A stretch of DNA of 34,549 bases from Acinetobacter nectaris CIP 110549 (lineage in GTDB: Bacteria; Pseudomonadota; Gammaproteobacteria; Pseudomonadales; Moraxellaceae): contig NZ_KI530739.1 in the NCBI RefSeq assembly GCF_000488215.1, positions 1 to 34,549 of the forward strand, given 5' to 3'. The translations under genes were made by a program, and so were the position numbers. Under the pieces are notes generated by a model that saw only the letters and a program-made list of their open reading frames with translations, was not told where the DNA came from and made no database searches. Shown piece after piece: positions 1 through 7,957 of the stretch. Position 1 is the first letter of the stretch. Every line of letters begins with the position of its first letter.

Positions 1-653
1 AAGCCAAAGGTCGTGTAGAACGTGCCAATAGAACCCTTCAGGATCGTTTAATTAAAGACATGTTTTTGGAAGGTATTCATTCAATTGCTGAGGCAAATGC
101 TTGGTTGCCCTGCTTCATTGAGCAATTCAATCAGAAGTTTGCTAAATGTGCGAGAAATCCAAAGAATTTACATCGCCAACTGATAGAATCTAAGATTGAA
201 CTTGATGATATTTTTACTTGGCAAGAGCCACGTAAAGTCACCAAGAGCCTAACGATTACTTATGACAAATGTATTTATATTCTGGAATCTACGGAATTGA
301 ATCAAAAATTGGTTGGCCAATACATCTCATTCTTAGAATACCCTGATGGAACTGTAGCAATCATGCATCAGGGTCGAAAGATCACTTACCGCATTTTCAA
401 TAAATTATCTAAATTACAGCAACATGAAGTTGTTGAGAATAAACGCTTAGGAGCTGTACTTTCTCATATTCAAGAACAACATGAGGAATTAGAAAAACAA
501 AATAAACGTTCGAGATCAAAACACATGCCGAATCGTAAAGCTCAACAGGCCATTATTGAACAAAGAAAATTAAATCCTGTGCTTGACACATTGAGTTAAA
601 ACAGGACATTTTAAATGGGTTTTCGCATAGACATTTTAATTGGTGAATAACAA
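1..653 (+). mobile_element. Right part of an ISNCY-like insertion sequence (inverted partner at the far end)
   Basis: The window opens inside a transposase gene. The element seems to run to about 653, because 423-653 is repeated in reverse complement at 34319-34549 with no mismatch seen by eye, and the two copies diverge right after a shared end reading GGTGAATAACAA. The left end is not in the window, so length, terminal repeats and target duplication cannot be judged. Confidence 0.8.
3..599 (+). CDS. ISNCY-like transposase, C-terminal part (5' truncated by window edge)
   Basis: This is the C-terminal part of a DDE transposase. The reading frame is open from base 3, so the first ATG at 60 is internal and not the true start. 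The first residues read AKGRVERANRTLQDRLIK, which fits the catalytic-Glu region of ISNCY/IS1202-group transposases (family recalled, not searched). A beta-rich region follows at about residues 85-130 and a basic tail containing SRSKHMPNRKAQ. No frame break is visible. The last 177 bases are also present, inverted, at the other end of the window. Confidence 0.8.
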   Translation, partial: AKGRVERANRTLQDRLIKDMFLEGIHSIAEANAWLPCFIEQFNQKFAKCARNPKNLHRQLIESKIELDDIFTWQEPRKVTKSLTITYDKCIYILESTELNQKLVGQYISFLEYPDGTVAIMHQGRKITYRIFNKLSKLQQHEVVENKRLGAVLSHIQEQHEELEKQNKRSRSKHMPNRKAQQAIIEQRKLNPVLDTLS

Positions 654-683
654 GATAAGTAGTAAAACCACCTGACTAAGAAA

Positions 684-1307
684 CTAATTTTTCCCATTAT
701 TTCCCCATTTCAAATATGCTGGTCTTTGACTTAAAAGATCATAATAGTCTTTCACATAAGTTAGATCAGGTTTTTCAAAAGGTGTTAAATACCAACGTTG
801 TACTGAAAGTCCAATACTAATATCAGCAAGAGAAAAATGATCACTAACAATATAATATTCTGTTTTCTCTAATTGTTTATCTAATATAGTCATCATATTA
901 TTCCACGAGTTAATACTTTCTTTAACAAGTGCTATATCTTGATGATTAGGTGACTTACGAACAATATGTTGTAGAGCATATGTCCAACTATTATTGAGCT
1001 CTATACCCTGCCAATCAATCCATTGATCAATCTTAGCACGTGTTTTATTATTATCTGGATATATGTGTTTTCCACTATAAGCATTAGATAGATAGCGAAT
1101 AATAGAATTAGATTGCCAAAGTATAAAATCATTATCAATTAGTACAGGAATACTAGCATTTGGGTTTACTGTAATAAATTCTTGTTCTTTCGTAGATCTA
1201 AAACCACGTCCCCAATCTTCACGATCATATGCTAAATTTAACTCTTCACATAACCATAAAACTTTTCTAACATTAATTGAGTTTGCTCGCCCTAAAATTT
1301 TTATCAT
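684..1307 (-). CDS. Glutathione S-transferase family protein
   Basis: A 207-residue cytosolic GST-like protein. The N-terminal thioredoxin-like domain starts MIKILGRANSINVRKVLW, followed by the glutathione-site pattern NPNASIPVLIDNDF and the QSNSIIRYL segment that matches the usual ES-x-AI turn. The C-terminal all-helical domain includes a SLADISIGL stretch, typical of the family's N-capping box. Length is normal. Substrate cannot be predicted. It stands alone next to the ISNCY end, with no partner gene and no clear ribosome site before the ATG, so the start is only fairly secure. It is probably cargo brought in with neighbouring mobile DNA. Confidence 0.85.
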   Translation of the reverse strand: MIKILGRANSINVRKVLWLCEELNLAYDREDWGRGFRSTKEQEFITVNPNASIPVLIDNDFILWQSNSIIRYLSNAYSGKHIYPDNNKTRAKIDQWIDWQGIELNNSWTYALQHIVRKSPNHQDIALVKESINSWNNMMTILDKQLEKTEYYIVSDHFSLADISIGLSVQRWYLTPFEKPDLTYVKDYYDLLSQRPAYLKWGNNGKN

Positions 1308-1512
1308 ATAAATCTATTATTAATTCAAGTATATACTTCTTACAAATATATCCTATTTAACTTTATTTTTACTACTATTAATCAAGCTAAAAAATGCTTT
1401 CAGAAATTTTTCTTCACTTCTTTTGATTCAATTTTTGTAGAAATATTCCTATTTTCTTTATAGTCTTTAGCCAATCGATTGATCATTATTTTATTTAGTT
1501 TTTAAATTACTT

Positions 1513-1545
1513 GGTTCTGTCACATTAAGCAATTAAAGGTGACAG
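1513..1545. repeat. Solo IS6-type end and perfect 8-bp inverted repeat
   Basis: Bases 1513-1529 (GGTTCTGTCACATTAAG) match 15 of 17 positions of the left end of the IS6-family remnant at 31758. The same stretch forms a perfect inverted repeat, TCTGTCAC, then 15 bases, then GTGACAGA. It lies in the 286-base gap between the GST gene and the 3' end of the resolvase gene. It may be a scar of a lost IS6-type element or the resolvase terminator; there is no T-run to favour the latter. Confidence 0.4.
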
Positions 1546-1593
1546 AAGTAAGATTATCTCTTTCTTAGAATATTTTAGCTTTGCTTCTTCTAG

Positions 1594-2187
1594 TTAAATC
1601 TTAGCCACTCTATACACTGTAGCCACCCCTACCCCAACTGCCTTTGCAATTTCTTCCTTAGTCATGCTCTCAAGTGCTAATAATTGCTTAATACGAGCGT
1701 GTTTAGCCCGATTAGGAGCTTTTCCTTGAGGTTTATAGCCAGAACGCAATAAACCCTGCTTAATGCGCTCTTTTCGTTTCTCATTATCTAACCTTGCCAT
1801 CGTTGCAAGTAAATCAATTAGCATTGAGTTAATTACTGAAAGTATTTCACCTGTAATTCCATCTTGAGCTAAATGATGTGTTGTTGGTAAATCAGCAACA
1901 ACTAATCTAAGCCCTTTTGCTTTGATTTGCTGTTTAAGTACATCAAAGTCTTCTTGGGATAACCTAGATAACCGATCTACACTTTCAACTAACAGAACAT
2001 CACCATTGTTAGATTCACTAAGTAACTTGTTTAATTCAGGACGAATAAGTTTTGTTCCCGAAAAGTTTTCAATGTATGAACAATAGTTAGATGAGTAACT
2101 TTTACTAAAATTAATTAAGTCATCTAATGCTCTTTCAGCATCTTGGTCTTTGGTAGATGCTCTTACATAAATTCTTACGATACTCAT
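1594..2187 (-). CDS. Serine recombinase, resolvase/invertase family
   Basis: A 197-residue small serine recombinase. The catalytic domain starts MSIVRIYVRASTKDQD, with the nucleophile Ser at about residue 12 and Arg at about 8. The LLVESVDRLSRLSQEDF segment carries the conserved D-R-L-S-R pattern. The long E-helix region leads into a C-terminal helix-turn-helix (KEEIAKAVGVGVATVYRV). Size fits plasmid resolvases that resolve multimers or cointegrates. Two imperfect 15-bp repeats lie upstream at 2256-2270 and 2305-2319 and could be res subsites. It reads away from the iterons and repB. An invertase function cannot be excluded, but no invertible segment is seen. Confidence 0.9.
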   Translation of the reverse strand: MSIVRIYVRASTKDQDAERALDDLINFSKSYSSNYCSYIENFSGTKLIRPELNKLLSESNNGDVLLVESVDRLSRLSQEDFDVLKQQIKAKGLRLVVADLPTTHHLAQDGITGEILSVINSMLIDLLATMARLDNEKRKERIKQGLLRSGYKPQGKAPNRAKHARIKQLLALESMTKEEIAKAVGVGVATVYRVAKI

Positions 2188-2255
2188 ATCAATTAGACTT
2201 CAATATTTAAGTGAAATAATAAAAATAAGATTTTGCATGATTTTTTATATAAATG

Positions 2256-2319
2256 ATAGTCTAACGATAGTTTTCATAAAAATGATGAATTTTCTAACTT
2301 GGGTATAATCTAAAGATAG
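2256..2319. promoter_or_regulatory. Candidate res site: two direct 15-bp repeats
   Basis: ATAGTCTAACGATAG (2256-2270) and ATAATCTAAAGATAG (2305-2319) match at 13 of 15 positions. They lie 49 bp apart, start to start, just upstream of the serine recombinase gene, where resolvase binding sites usually are. A TATAAT-like box overlaps the second repeat. Function is inferred from position only. Confidence 0.45.
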
Positions 2320-2441
2320 ATTCAATAAAAATGCTCTTAGAAATAGAAATAAATAACAAAAAATAGGTTTTTAAAGTTTTTAATAATCTTTTAATACTTT
2401 TAGACAAGCTGAAACTATTGTTAATTAAGAGTTATAGAGAT

Positions 2442-2529
2442 TATATGACGACAATCTCCGTTCTATATGACGACAATCTCCGTTCTATATGACGACAATC
2501 TCCGTTCTATATGACGACAATCTCCGTTC
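2442..2529 (+). repeat. Four perfect 22-bp iterons (plasmid origin)
   Basis: Four identical head-to-tail 22-bp units lie at 2442-2463, 2464-2485, 2486-2507 and 2508-2529, each containing TATGACGACAATCTCCGTTC. They end 75 bp before the repB start. Directly repeated 22-bp units before a Rep_3 gene are the usual initiator-binding sites of iteron plasmids in Acinetobacter, so this marks oriV. I saw no good DnaA box nearby; the surrounding A/T-rich DNA could be the unwinding region. Confidence 0.9.
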
Positions 2530-2550
2530 TTTTAAAGACTTTTATTTATA

Positions 2551-2579
2551 TTGACGTTATAAAGACTATATTATATTGT
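2551..2579 (+). promoter_or_regulatory. Probable repB promoter
   Basis: TTGACG at 2551-2556 and TATTGT at 2574-2579 are separated by 17 bp; TATATT at 2572-2577 is an alternative -10 box. The promoter lies between the last iteron and the repB start, so initiator bound at the iterons could control its own synthesis. Confidence 0.55.
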
Positions 2580-2604
2580 GACTGTATAATAAATGGAGTT
2601 TAAA

Positions 2605-3540
2605 ATGGGCAATGAACTCATCGTTAAAGATAATATTCTAATTAATGCTAGTTACAATTTAGAAGTTACAGAACAAAGATTAATCTTATTGTCTATTGTT
2701 AGAGCAAGAGAGACACAACAAGGAATTACTGCTGAGAGTAAGCTCACAATTCATGCAAGTGATTATATGAATCATTTTCAGGTTGATAAAAGTGCAGCTT
2801 ATGAGGCTTTAAAAGGAGCGGTTCAGAATCTATTTAATAGACAATTCTCTTTTAAAGAACAACAAGATGATGGAACGGAATTTGTCGTTAAATCACGCTG
2901 GGTCAGTCAAATTGCATATGCAGATGATAAAGCAGAACTACATATTATTTTTGCTCCATCAGTTGTTCCTTTAGTCACAAGATTAGAAAAACATTTTACA
3001 AGCTACCAACTTAAACAAGTTTCACAGCTTACAAGTAAATATGCTATTCGACTTTATGAAATACTTATATCTTGGAGAGAAGTTGGGAAAACACCAATAA
3101 TTAATGTTGAGGATCTACGTTATCGACTTGGTGTTGAATACACTGAATACAAGCGCATGAGTGATTTTAAAAAGCGTGTACTAGATGTTGCTGTAGAGCA
3201 AGTAAACCTCTATACAGACATTCAAGCAAAATATGAACAATCAAAATCAGGTAGAATTATTGTAGGTTTTACATTCACCTTTAAAAGATCATCGGTCAAC
3301 ACTATTTCTAATAAAGAAAAAGACCAAAATACTTTAGACATATTTACTAGCATTACAGAAAAGCAAGTAAGTTTTTTTGCTAATAAACTTGCATACGATG
3401 AACAATTCTCAAGTAAATATGCTCGAATAGGTGAAGAATATATAGACTTAGAAAAGCGATTATATAAAGATCTTTTAAATCCAAAATTCATTCAGAATAA
3501 TCTAAAAACCCTTGAGAGATTAGGATTAAAATTAAAGTAA
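2605..3540 (+). CDS. repB: Replication initiator RepB, Rep_3 superfamily
   Basis: Initiator that binds the iterons just upstream. The N-terminal winged-helix domain starts with MGNELIVKDNILINASYN and continues with EQRLILLSIV, the pattern of Rep_3 proteins on Acinetobacter plasmids. A second winged-helix domain covers about residues 120-225 (LTSKYAIRLYEIL, then a DLRYRLGV segment and a MSDFKKRVLDVA helix). I place the start at ATG 2605 and not 2593, because GGAG at 2595-2598 lies six bases before 2605 and the protein then begins like its relatives; it has 311 residues. The gene is followed by a long inverted repeat and hexamer array, and faces the partition genes head-on. Confidence 0.92.
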   Translation: MGNELIVKDNILINASYNLEVTEQRLILLSIVRARETQQGITAESKLTIHASDYMNHFQVDKSAAYEALKGAVQNLFNRQFSFKEQQDDGTEFVVKSRWVSQIAYADDKAELHIIFAPSVVPLVTRLEKHFTSYQLKQVSQLTSKYAIRLYEILISWREVGKTPIINVEDLRYRLGVEYTEYKRMSDFKKRVLDVAVEQVNLYTDIQAKYEQSKSGRIIVGFTFTFKRSSVNTISNKEKDQNTLDIFTSITEKQVSFFANKLAYDEQFSSKYARIGEEYIDLEKRLYKDLLNPKFIQNNLKTLERLGLKLK

Positions 3541-3541
3541 T

Positions 3542-3584
3542 TTAGTTCTAAAATAAAATAGATATAGTTTTATTTTAGAACTAA
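3542..3584. repeat. Perfect 17-bp inverted repeat after repB
   Basis: TTAGTTCTAAAATAAAA (3542-3558) and its exact reverse complement (3568-3584) flank a 9-base spacer. Each arm contains the TAGTTC/GAACTA motif that forms the array starting three bases later. It begins two bases after the repB stop. It could end repB transcription, but the stem is A/T-rich; a binding site for the RHH partition protein is the alternative. Confidence 0.6.
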
Positions 3585-3586
3585 TA

Positions 3587-3687
3587 TAGTTCTAGTTCTA
3601 GTTCTAGTTCTAGTTCTAGTTCTAGTTCTAGTTCTAGTTCTAGTTCTAGTTCTAGTTCTAGTTCTAGTTCTAGTTCTAGTTCTAGTT
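3587..3687. repeat. Hexamer array (TAGTTC) about 17 copies, candidate centromere
   Basis: Sixteen uninterrupted copies of TAGTTC (3587-3682) plus a partial copy lie between the convergent repB and RHH/ParA genes. On the minus strand the stop codon of the RHH gene is the first of a series of in-frame TAG codons made by the repeat, so changes in copy number would not alter that protein. The same motif occurs in the inverted repeat at 3542-3584 and twice, in opposite orientations, upstream of parA (GAACTA 4566-4571, TAGTTC 4639-4644). Short tandem repeats bound by RHH proteins are the known design of several plasmid centromeres, so a parS role is inferred. Confidence 0.65.
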
Positions 3688-3924
3688 TGAATCATTCAAT
3701 TGTTTGAGTGCATATCTAATTATGCCACTATGGGTTTGTCCATATTTCTCTGCCAAATCTCTTAGTAAGTTATATTCATACTCATTCATTGGGAGAGTGT
3801 GATTTTTATATTTCCTTGGAGCCCTCGGATTTAAAACACTGTCTCCTGAATTTTCTAAATTAGATCCATTAATAAAAGAATTTACATCTAGATCTTGTTT
3901 GTTCGGTTCTCTTTTTTTAATCAC
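3682..3924 (-). CDS. Ribbon-helix-helix partition partner of ParA (ParB/ParG-like)
   Basis: An 80-residue protein with a flexible polar N-terminus of about 35 residues, then a likely ribbon-helix-helix fold at about 40-78 (NHTLPMNEYEYNLLRDLAE, then a GQTHSGIIRYALKQL helix). This is the layout of small centromere-binding proteins that work with ParA ATPases; the unstructured N-terminus usually touches ParA. It starts with GTG and overlaps the parA stop by four bases (GTGA), so translation is probably coupled. Its stop codon lies in the hexamer array, its most likely binding site. No homology search was possible, so the family is judged from pattern and position. Confidence 0.75.
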   Translation of the reverse strand: MIKKREPNKQDLDVNSFINGSNLENSGDSVLNPRAPRKYKNHTLPMNEYEYNLLRDLAEKYGQTHSGIIRYALKQLNDSN

Positions 3925-4550
3925 TGAAGAATCTCCCTCATTAAGCTTTCAAACTCATTTTTAGCCTTGGGGTTATTTGCTTCTGTGACACCTTTACCTT
4001 CCGAAATTGAATCTCTATATACTTTTCTATCATGTATTACAGATTGCAGTGCAGTAAAAATAGGGAAATCGGCCAAATACTCACTAGCCTGTTGAACCTC
4101 AGAAACACTAGGATTCGTTGGAGCAAGCGTTAATAAGCCGAATGCTTTTAAATGTTGATTAAAAGATTGTGCCTGATCAATTATCTCTGTTAAATGTGGC
4201 AATGTATCTAAGTCAAATTGAGATGGTCTAAAAGGAACAATAATCTTATCCGCAACTAACATTGCAGTACGAAGTTCTTTACTATCATGGCCAGCAACGT
4301 CTACAACAACATACTCATAACGATTTACTAAATCTTTTAATGTGCTTTTTACATCATCATAGCGTTGTATACAATGAACCTTTTTTAGATCTGTTTCATC
4401 ACGATCCTTTACCCAATTAGCAGAGCTTTGTTGTCTGTCTGCATCTACTAGAACAACGTCTTTATCGCTACTGGCAAGAAAAGCTGCAATGTTAATTGCG
4501 ATTGTAGATTTACCACAACCACCTTTTTGACTTCCGATAAGTAGTATCAT
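3921..4550 (-). CDS. parA: ParA-family partition ATPase
   Basis: A 209-residue ParA/MinD ATPase of the short class without an N-terminal DNA-binding domain. The deviant Walker A is KGGCGKST at about residues 9-16, followed by VLVDADRQQSSANW (A') and the Walker B-like VVVDVAGHD near residue 85. It would move plasmid copies apart by cycling on the nucleoid with the RHH protein encoded immediately downstream. The start ATG follows an A/T-rich region with isolated GAACTA motifs, suggesting the RHH protein represses this operon. Confidence 0.9.
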   Translation of the reverse strand: MILLIGSQKGGCGKSTIAINIAAFLASSDKDVVLVDADRQQSSANWVKDRDETDLKKVHCIQRYDDVKSTLKDLVNRYEYVVVDVAGHDSKELRTAMLVADKIIVPFRPSQFDLDTLPHLTEIIDQAQSFNQHLKAFGLLTLAPTNPSVSEVQQASEYLADFPIFTALQSVIHDRKVYRDSISEGKGVTEANNPKAKNEFESLMREILQ

Positions 4551-4703
4551 ATTGGTATTTATTTAGAACTAAATTAACACTAATTTAATCTCAATTTAAC
4601 ACTAAGTAAAGTCTTATTTATAGTTTTTAGTTTCAAATTAGTTCTTATTTTATCCCCAATCAGATTGATAAGGGATTTGTAAATAATTCTTTATAAGCTA
4701 GTT
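4551..4703 (-). promoter_or_regulatory. parA promoter region with partition-type motifs
   Basis: This A/T-rich gap holds two copies of the hexamer found in the 3587-3687 array, GAACTA at 4566-4571 and TAGTTC at 4639-4644, in opposite orientations. Two TTAACACTAA-like direct repeats lie between them (around 4574-4605). This fits an operator shared with the centromere, bound by the RHH protein. An imperfect hairpin lies at about 4651-4676. Confidence 0.45.
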
Positions 4704-5411
4704 TTATATGCTTTCAATAATTAATTTTTTCATTTCTAAAAAATGTGCTTCACTGAAATCCTCAATCTTTTCCCAATCCAAAGCTGTCTTTTCTGCAACA
4801 TGATCTTCTAAAATTTTTAAAGGTTGTGCTGTAGCATAGGCAACAGATAAAATTTGGCATGCCCTCTCTATGGTATACATATCATCAAAAGCAACACCAA
4901 TAGAGTGAGAAGTAATGAGGATGCCATGATTCCCCATCATTAAACGTTTTTTATCCTTAAGTAAGTTTGCTAGTCGTTTTCCTTCCGCAATTGAATCAGC
5001 CATTCCTCCATAATGCTTATCATAAGCAACGCGATTAAAATAACGGGCTGTGTTTTGATCTATGGGTAAAATTTGAGGGTTTTCTAAGCATGCAATTGCT
5101 GTAGCATAAATTGGATGTAAATGTAGTACAACACGAATATCAGGTCGTAATTGATGAATTTGACCATGTATTGATAACGCTGTTGTGTCAATCTGTTCAT
5201 GATAGTTATTTATTTTCTGGTTAGTATCAATGAGAATTAAATCATCAGGCTCGATAGTAGAAAAGTGCTTCCATTTGGGGTTAATCAGGAATTTTTTTCC
5301 ATCTTCAGATACAGCTGCACTGAAGTGATTTGCAACAGCCTCATGCATACCTAATTTTGCAAATAATTGAAAGCATGCTGCCAAGTCAACTCGTATCTTC
5401 TTTTCATACAT
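4704..5411 (-). CDS. Class II aldolase/adducin family protein
   Basis: Zinc-dependent class II aldolase/adducin fold, of the type that cleaves or decarboxylates small hydroxy- or sugar-phosphate compounds. Visible parts are ANHFSAAV near the N-terminus, the metal-binding VVLHLHPIYATAIA with two His, and a third His in MMGNHGILIT. I prefer the ATG at 5411 (235 residues) to 5426: GGAG at 5421-5424 lies nine bases ahead of 5411 while 5426 has no ribosome site. It is divergent from the binding-protein gene and belongs, by position, to the 4.7-14.4 kb island. The substrate is unknown; family members act on fuculose phosphate, ribulose phosphate, ketoacids and others. Confidence 0.82.
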   Translation of the reverse strand: MYEKKIRVDLAACFQLFAKLGMHEAVANHFSAAVSEDGKKFLINPKWKHFSTIEPDDLILIDTNQKINNYHEQIDTTALSIHGQIHQLRPDIRVVLHLHPIYATAIACLENPQILPIDQNTARYFNRVAYDKHYGGMADSIAEGKRLANLLKDKKRLMMGNHGILITSHSIGVAFDDMYTIERACQILSVAYATAQPLKILEDHVAEKTALDWEKIEDFSEAHFLEMKKLIIESI

Positions 5412-5586
5412 TATGTTTTTCTCCATTTTTGTTAGTTTTATTTTATGGTTTTTTTATAAAATCTTGCATCGGATTTTTAATAACTTTGCATAAGAATTTC
5501 AAAATTACTTTTTTATTCAAAATTATGTATAACTTTTATTCTAGAAAATATTTTAAATTAAACCTTTAAGTGGTTGGAGTTTCTTT

Positions 5587-6453
5587 ATGCATATTTTAAA
5601 TAAGGGCTTAAGTCCATTGTTAGTAATACTTTTAGCAAGTGGTTTAATAGCATGTAGTAGTAAAAGTGAGCCTAAAAATGCTAAAGAAACAACCCAAGAT
5701 GTAGCACAAGTTTTTAAAGTTGGTTCAGATATTACTTTTCCTCCATTTGAGTATATGGAAAATAACAAACCAGAAGGGTTTGATATTGATTTAATGAATG
5801 GGATACTTAAAAAAGGGAATATAAATACTAATTTTATAGACACTCGATTTACTAATTTAATATCAGGTTTAGAAAGTGGGAAATTTGATGCAGTAATTTC
5901 GGGTATGTATATAACACCTGAAAGGCTGATGAGAGTAGATATGATTCCTTATTTCAAGTCAACAGAGTCTGTTATTGTACTCAGTGATTCGACATACATA
6001 CCCAAAGTTCGCGATGATTTATGTGGTAAAACCATTGCAACTCAAAAAGGATCTCTTTTTCCTGACCAATTAAATCAAATTTCTAAAGAAAGTTGTATTA
6101 CAAAAGGAAAAAAAGCTATTACAGTAAGAGAGTTCGACACCTCACCCCAAGCAGTACAAGCTATTCTTGCTAAAGCAGCAGATGCGCAGTATGACGATAC
6201 TAGCGTAGCAAGAAATACTGTAAAAAAACTGAATCAAAAAGTAAAAATCACTTCAACTGAGCCGTTTTTTCCATTTATTGGTGGAATTGTTGTACGTAAA
6301 GGCGATACGGTTACATATAATCATATCGAAGATGGACTACAAAAAATGAAACAATCAGGTGAATATAGTTCATTAATTAAAAAGTATGATTTAATTGCAC
6401 CAACTGATGAAGAAATTAAAGTCTTTATGGATCATATAAAGGATAAAAAATAA
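5587..6453 (+). CDS. Amino-acid-type ABC transporter substrate-binding lipoprotein
   Basis: Periplasmic binding protein of the polar amino acid (family 3, HisJ-like) class. It has a lipoprotein signal peptide with lipobox LIAC (Cys at residue 23), so it should be anchored to a membrane. The mature part starts with FKVGSDITFPPFEYMENNKP and GFDIDLMNGILKK, the family signature, and continues with LISGLESGKFDAVISGMYITPERL. Length (288) is normal. The matching permease/ATPase is not adjacent; the only candidate is the fused protein at 12845-14353. It is followed by the hydroxyacid dehydrogenase gene in the same direction. Its ligand is probably a small amino-acid-like compound, not identified. Confidence 0.88.
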   Translation: MHILNKGLSPLLVILLASGLIACSSKSEPKNAKETTQDVAQVFKVGSDITFPPFEYMENNKPEGFDIDLMNGILKKGNINTNFIDTRFTNLISGLESGKFDAVISGMYITPERLMRVDMIPYFKSTESVIVLSDSTYIPKVRDDLCGKTIATQKGSLFPDQLNQISKESCITKGKKAITVREFDTSPQAVQAILAKAADAQYDDTSVARNTVKKLNQKVKITSTEPFFPFIGGIVVRKGDTVTYNHIEDGLQKMKQSGEYSSLIKKYDLIAPTDEEIKVFMDHIKDKK

Positions 6454-6528
6454 TTATAGTGAAAGATAAATTAAATTTTTTGTATAAAAATAGTGCTAAA
6501 TTTAATTAACAAATATGAGTCAATATTA

Positions 6529-7482
6529 ATGAGTGATTATATAAAAATAACATGTGCAGAAAAAGATGCTTTGTTAGCGCAAGAGTTTAGATTTGAATTT
6601 CCTGTTCAATATACAGAATATAATCGTTTATCTCAGCAAGATTTATATGAAAAAGTATGCGATCAGGATGTAATTATCATTAGTGATTTAACTATAGATG
6701 AAAAAGTTTTAAAGAATAATCCTAATTTAAAGTTAATTGCACTGTGTTCTACAGGCTTTGATCATATTGACCTTGAACAACTAAAATCTAGAAATATAAA
6801 AATTTGTAATATTCGTGGTTATGCAGGCGATGCTGTTGCAGAACATGCTTTTTTACTCATGATGAATTTAATAAAGAACTTTTCGACACAGTTGAATGCT
6901 GTAAATAAAGGATCATGGTCGAAGGGACAAGCTTCTTTTTATTTGGCTGCACCTATGTATGAATTGAAAGGTAAAACTCTTGTAATTTTAGGTAAAGGTG
7001 AAATTGGTCTAGCTCTAGCAAAAAAAGCGGACGCTTTTGGTATGAAAGTAATTTTTAGTGAGCGTAAAAATGCAACATCTTGTCGTCAAGGTTATATAGA
7101 TTTTGATGATGCTATACAACAAGCTGATATTTTATCATTACATTGTGAATTTAATAAGCAAACGATAGAAATTATAAATTATGATGTCCTTAAAAGAATA
7201 AAAAAAGGCTGTATTTTAATTAATGTGGGTAGAGGGGGGCTACTAAATAATCAAGATGTAGTGAATGCATTAGAGCAAAAATTGTTGGGTGGGCTTGGAA
7301 TAGATGTTTTAGATATTGAACCACCACCTAAAAATCATCCCTTGCTTCAGTTAGAGCATTTAAACGTTATGGTAACGGCACATATTGCATGGGCAACTAA
7401 TGAAGCACAGCAAAGACTTTTTAACATTTTAGAAGATAATATCAATTCAAATATTTTAGGGTCTGAAAAAAATTTGCTGTAA
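6529..7482 (+). CDS. D-2-hydroxyacid dehydrogenase (NAD-dependent)
   Basis: Member of the D-isomer-specific 2-hydroxyacid dehydrogenases, which reduce 2-keto acids or oxidise D-2-hydroxy acids. The NAD site shows LGKGEIGLALAKKADAFGMK (GxGxxG) at about residues 145-165. Catalytic residues are visible in order: Arg in NVGRGGL, Glu in DVLDIEPPP, His in VTAHIAWATN. I choose ATG 6529 (MSDYIKITCAEK, 317 residues); a GTG at 6493 would add 12 residues but has no ribosome site. It is likely co-transcribed with the binding protein upstream. The glycerate dehydrogenase-like subgroup is possible; the substrate cannot be fixed. An IS982 fragment follows, so the operon may be cut short here. Confidence 0.88.
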   Translation: MSDYIKITCAEKDALLAQEFRFEFPVQYTEYNRLSQQDLYEKVCDQDVIIISDLTIDEKVLKNNPNLKLIALCSTGFDHIDLEQLKSRNIKICNIRGYAGDAVAEHAFLLMMNLIKNFSTQLNAVNKGSWSKGQASFYLAAPMYELKGKTLVILGKGEIGLALAKKADAFGMKVIFSERKNATSCRQGYIDFDDAIQQADILSLHCEFNKQTIEIINYDVLKRIKKGCILINVGRGGLLNNQDVVNALEQKLLGGLGIDVLDIEPPPKNHPLLQLEHLNVMVTAHIAWATNEAQQRLFNILEDNINSNILGSEKNLL

Positions 7483-7554
7483 TGATCGCGAATCATGGAT
7501 AACCCATTTTTTCAAAATTTTGAAATTTAGTTGAGTTGAGTTGAATAGCAACTC

Positions 7555-7830
7555 ATTAATAAGCAATTATCATACTCGCCATAAGATTGAACACTGAGCG
7601 ATGTTTTAAATGTTCAATATGATCTAATTTTTAAGTTATTATTTATACTTTATCATCAGCTATAGGCTTATTTTATTTCATATTTCAGTAATTTGGATGA
7701 AATGAGTCTTCTTTAGGCTAAAATCTCTGTCTTTGCGTTACTCAGAACTCAAACACCTCGTATCACTAAATACACCTTTTAACTCACCTGCGACTGCTCT
7801 AAGATCGTTGTTTAGGTCAAAGTAAAGTAG
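7555..7830 (-). pseudogene. IS982-family transposase fragment
   Basis: The gap 7483-7957 has no gene but resembles the C-terminal part of the broken IS982 transposase at 33433-33790 on the same strand. Both contain a stretch like GAACACTGAGCGATG, then a TGTTCAATATGATnTAA segment, a TTTCATATTTC segment, and a GGCTAAAATCTCnGTCTTTGC segment. This copy has many changes and gaps, so it is the older remnant. It lies inside the catabolic island between the hydroxyacid dehydrogenase and the convergent monooxygenase genes. A small G/C-rich hairpin (CCCTT...AAGGG) at about 7907-7932 may end the monooxygenase transcript. Confidence 0.6.
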
Positions 7831-7957
7831 CCCTCTTTTTATCGTTTATAGTTATTTAGAAACATAGATAAATATCTAATGAATATTGATAAAGGCAATA
7901 TTAAATTTTCCCTCCCTTGAAGAGAAGGGAAGAAAACAATATTATAAAAATATAATA

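Noticed and set aside
3587..3687. CRISPR or simple assembly artefact for the hexamer array
   Set aside because: There are no spacers, so not CRISPR. The motif also appears nearby in isolated copies, which argues for a biological site; exact copy number could still be wrong in a short-read assembly.
4651..4676. Terminator for the class II aldolase gene
   Set aside because: The imperfect hairpin is followed by A's and not T's on the minus strand.
5454..5500. XerC/XerD (pdif) site
   Set aside because: A loose ACTTTGCATAA-like arm exists but there is no XerD arm at the right spacing; no other pdif-like 28-mer was seen in the window.
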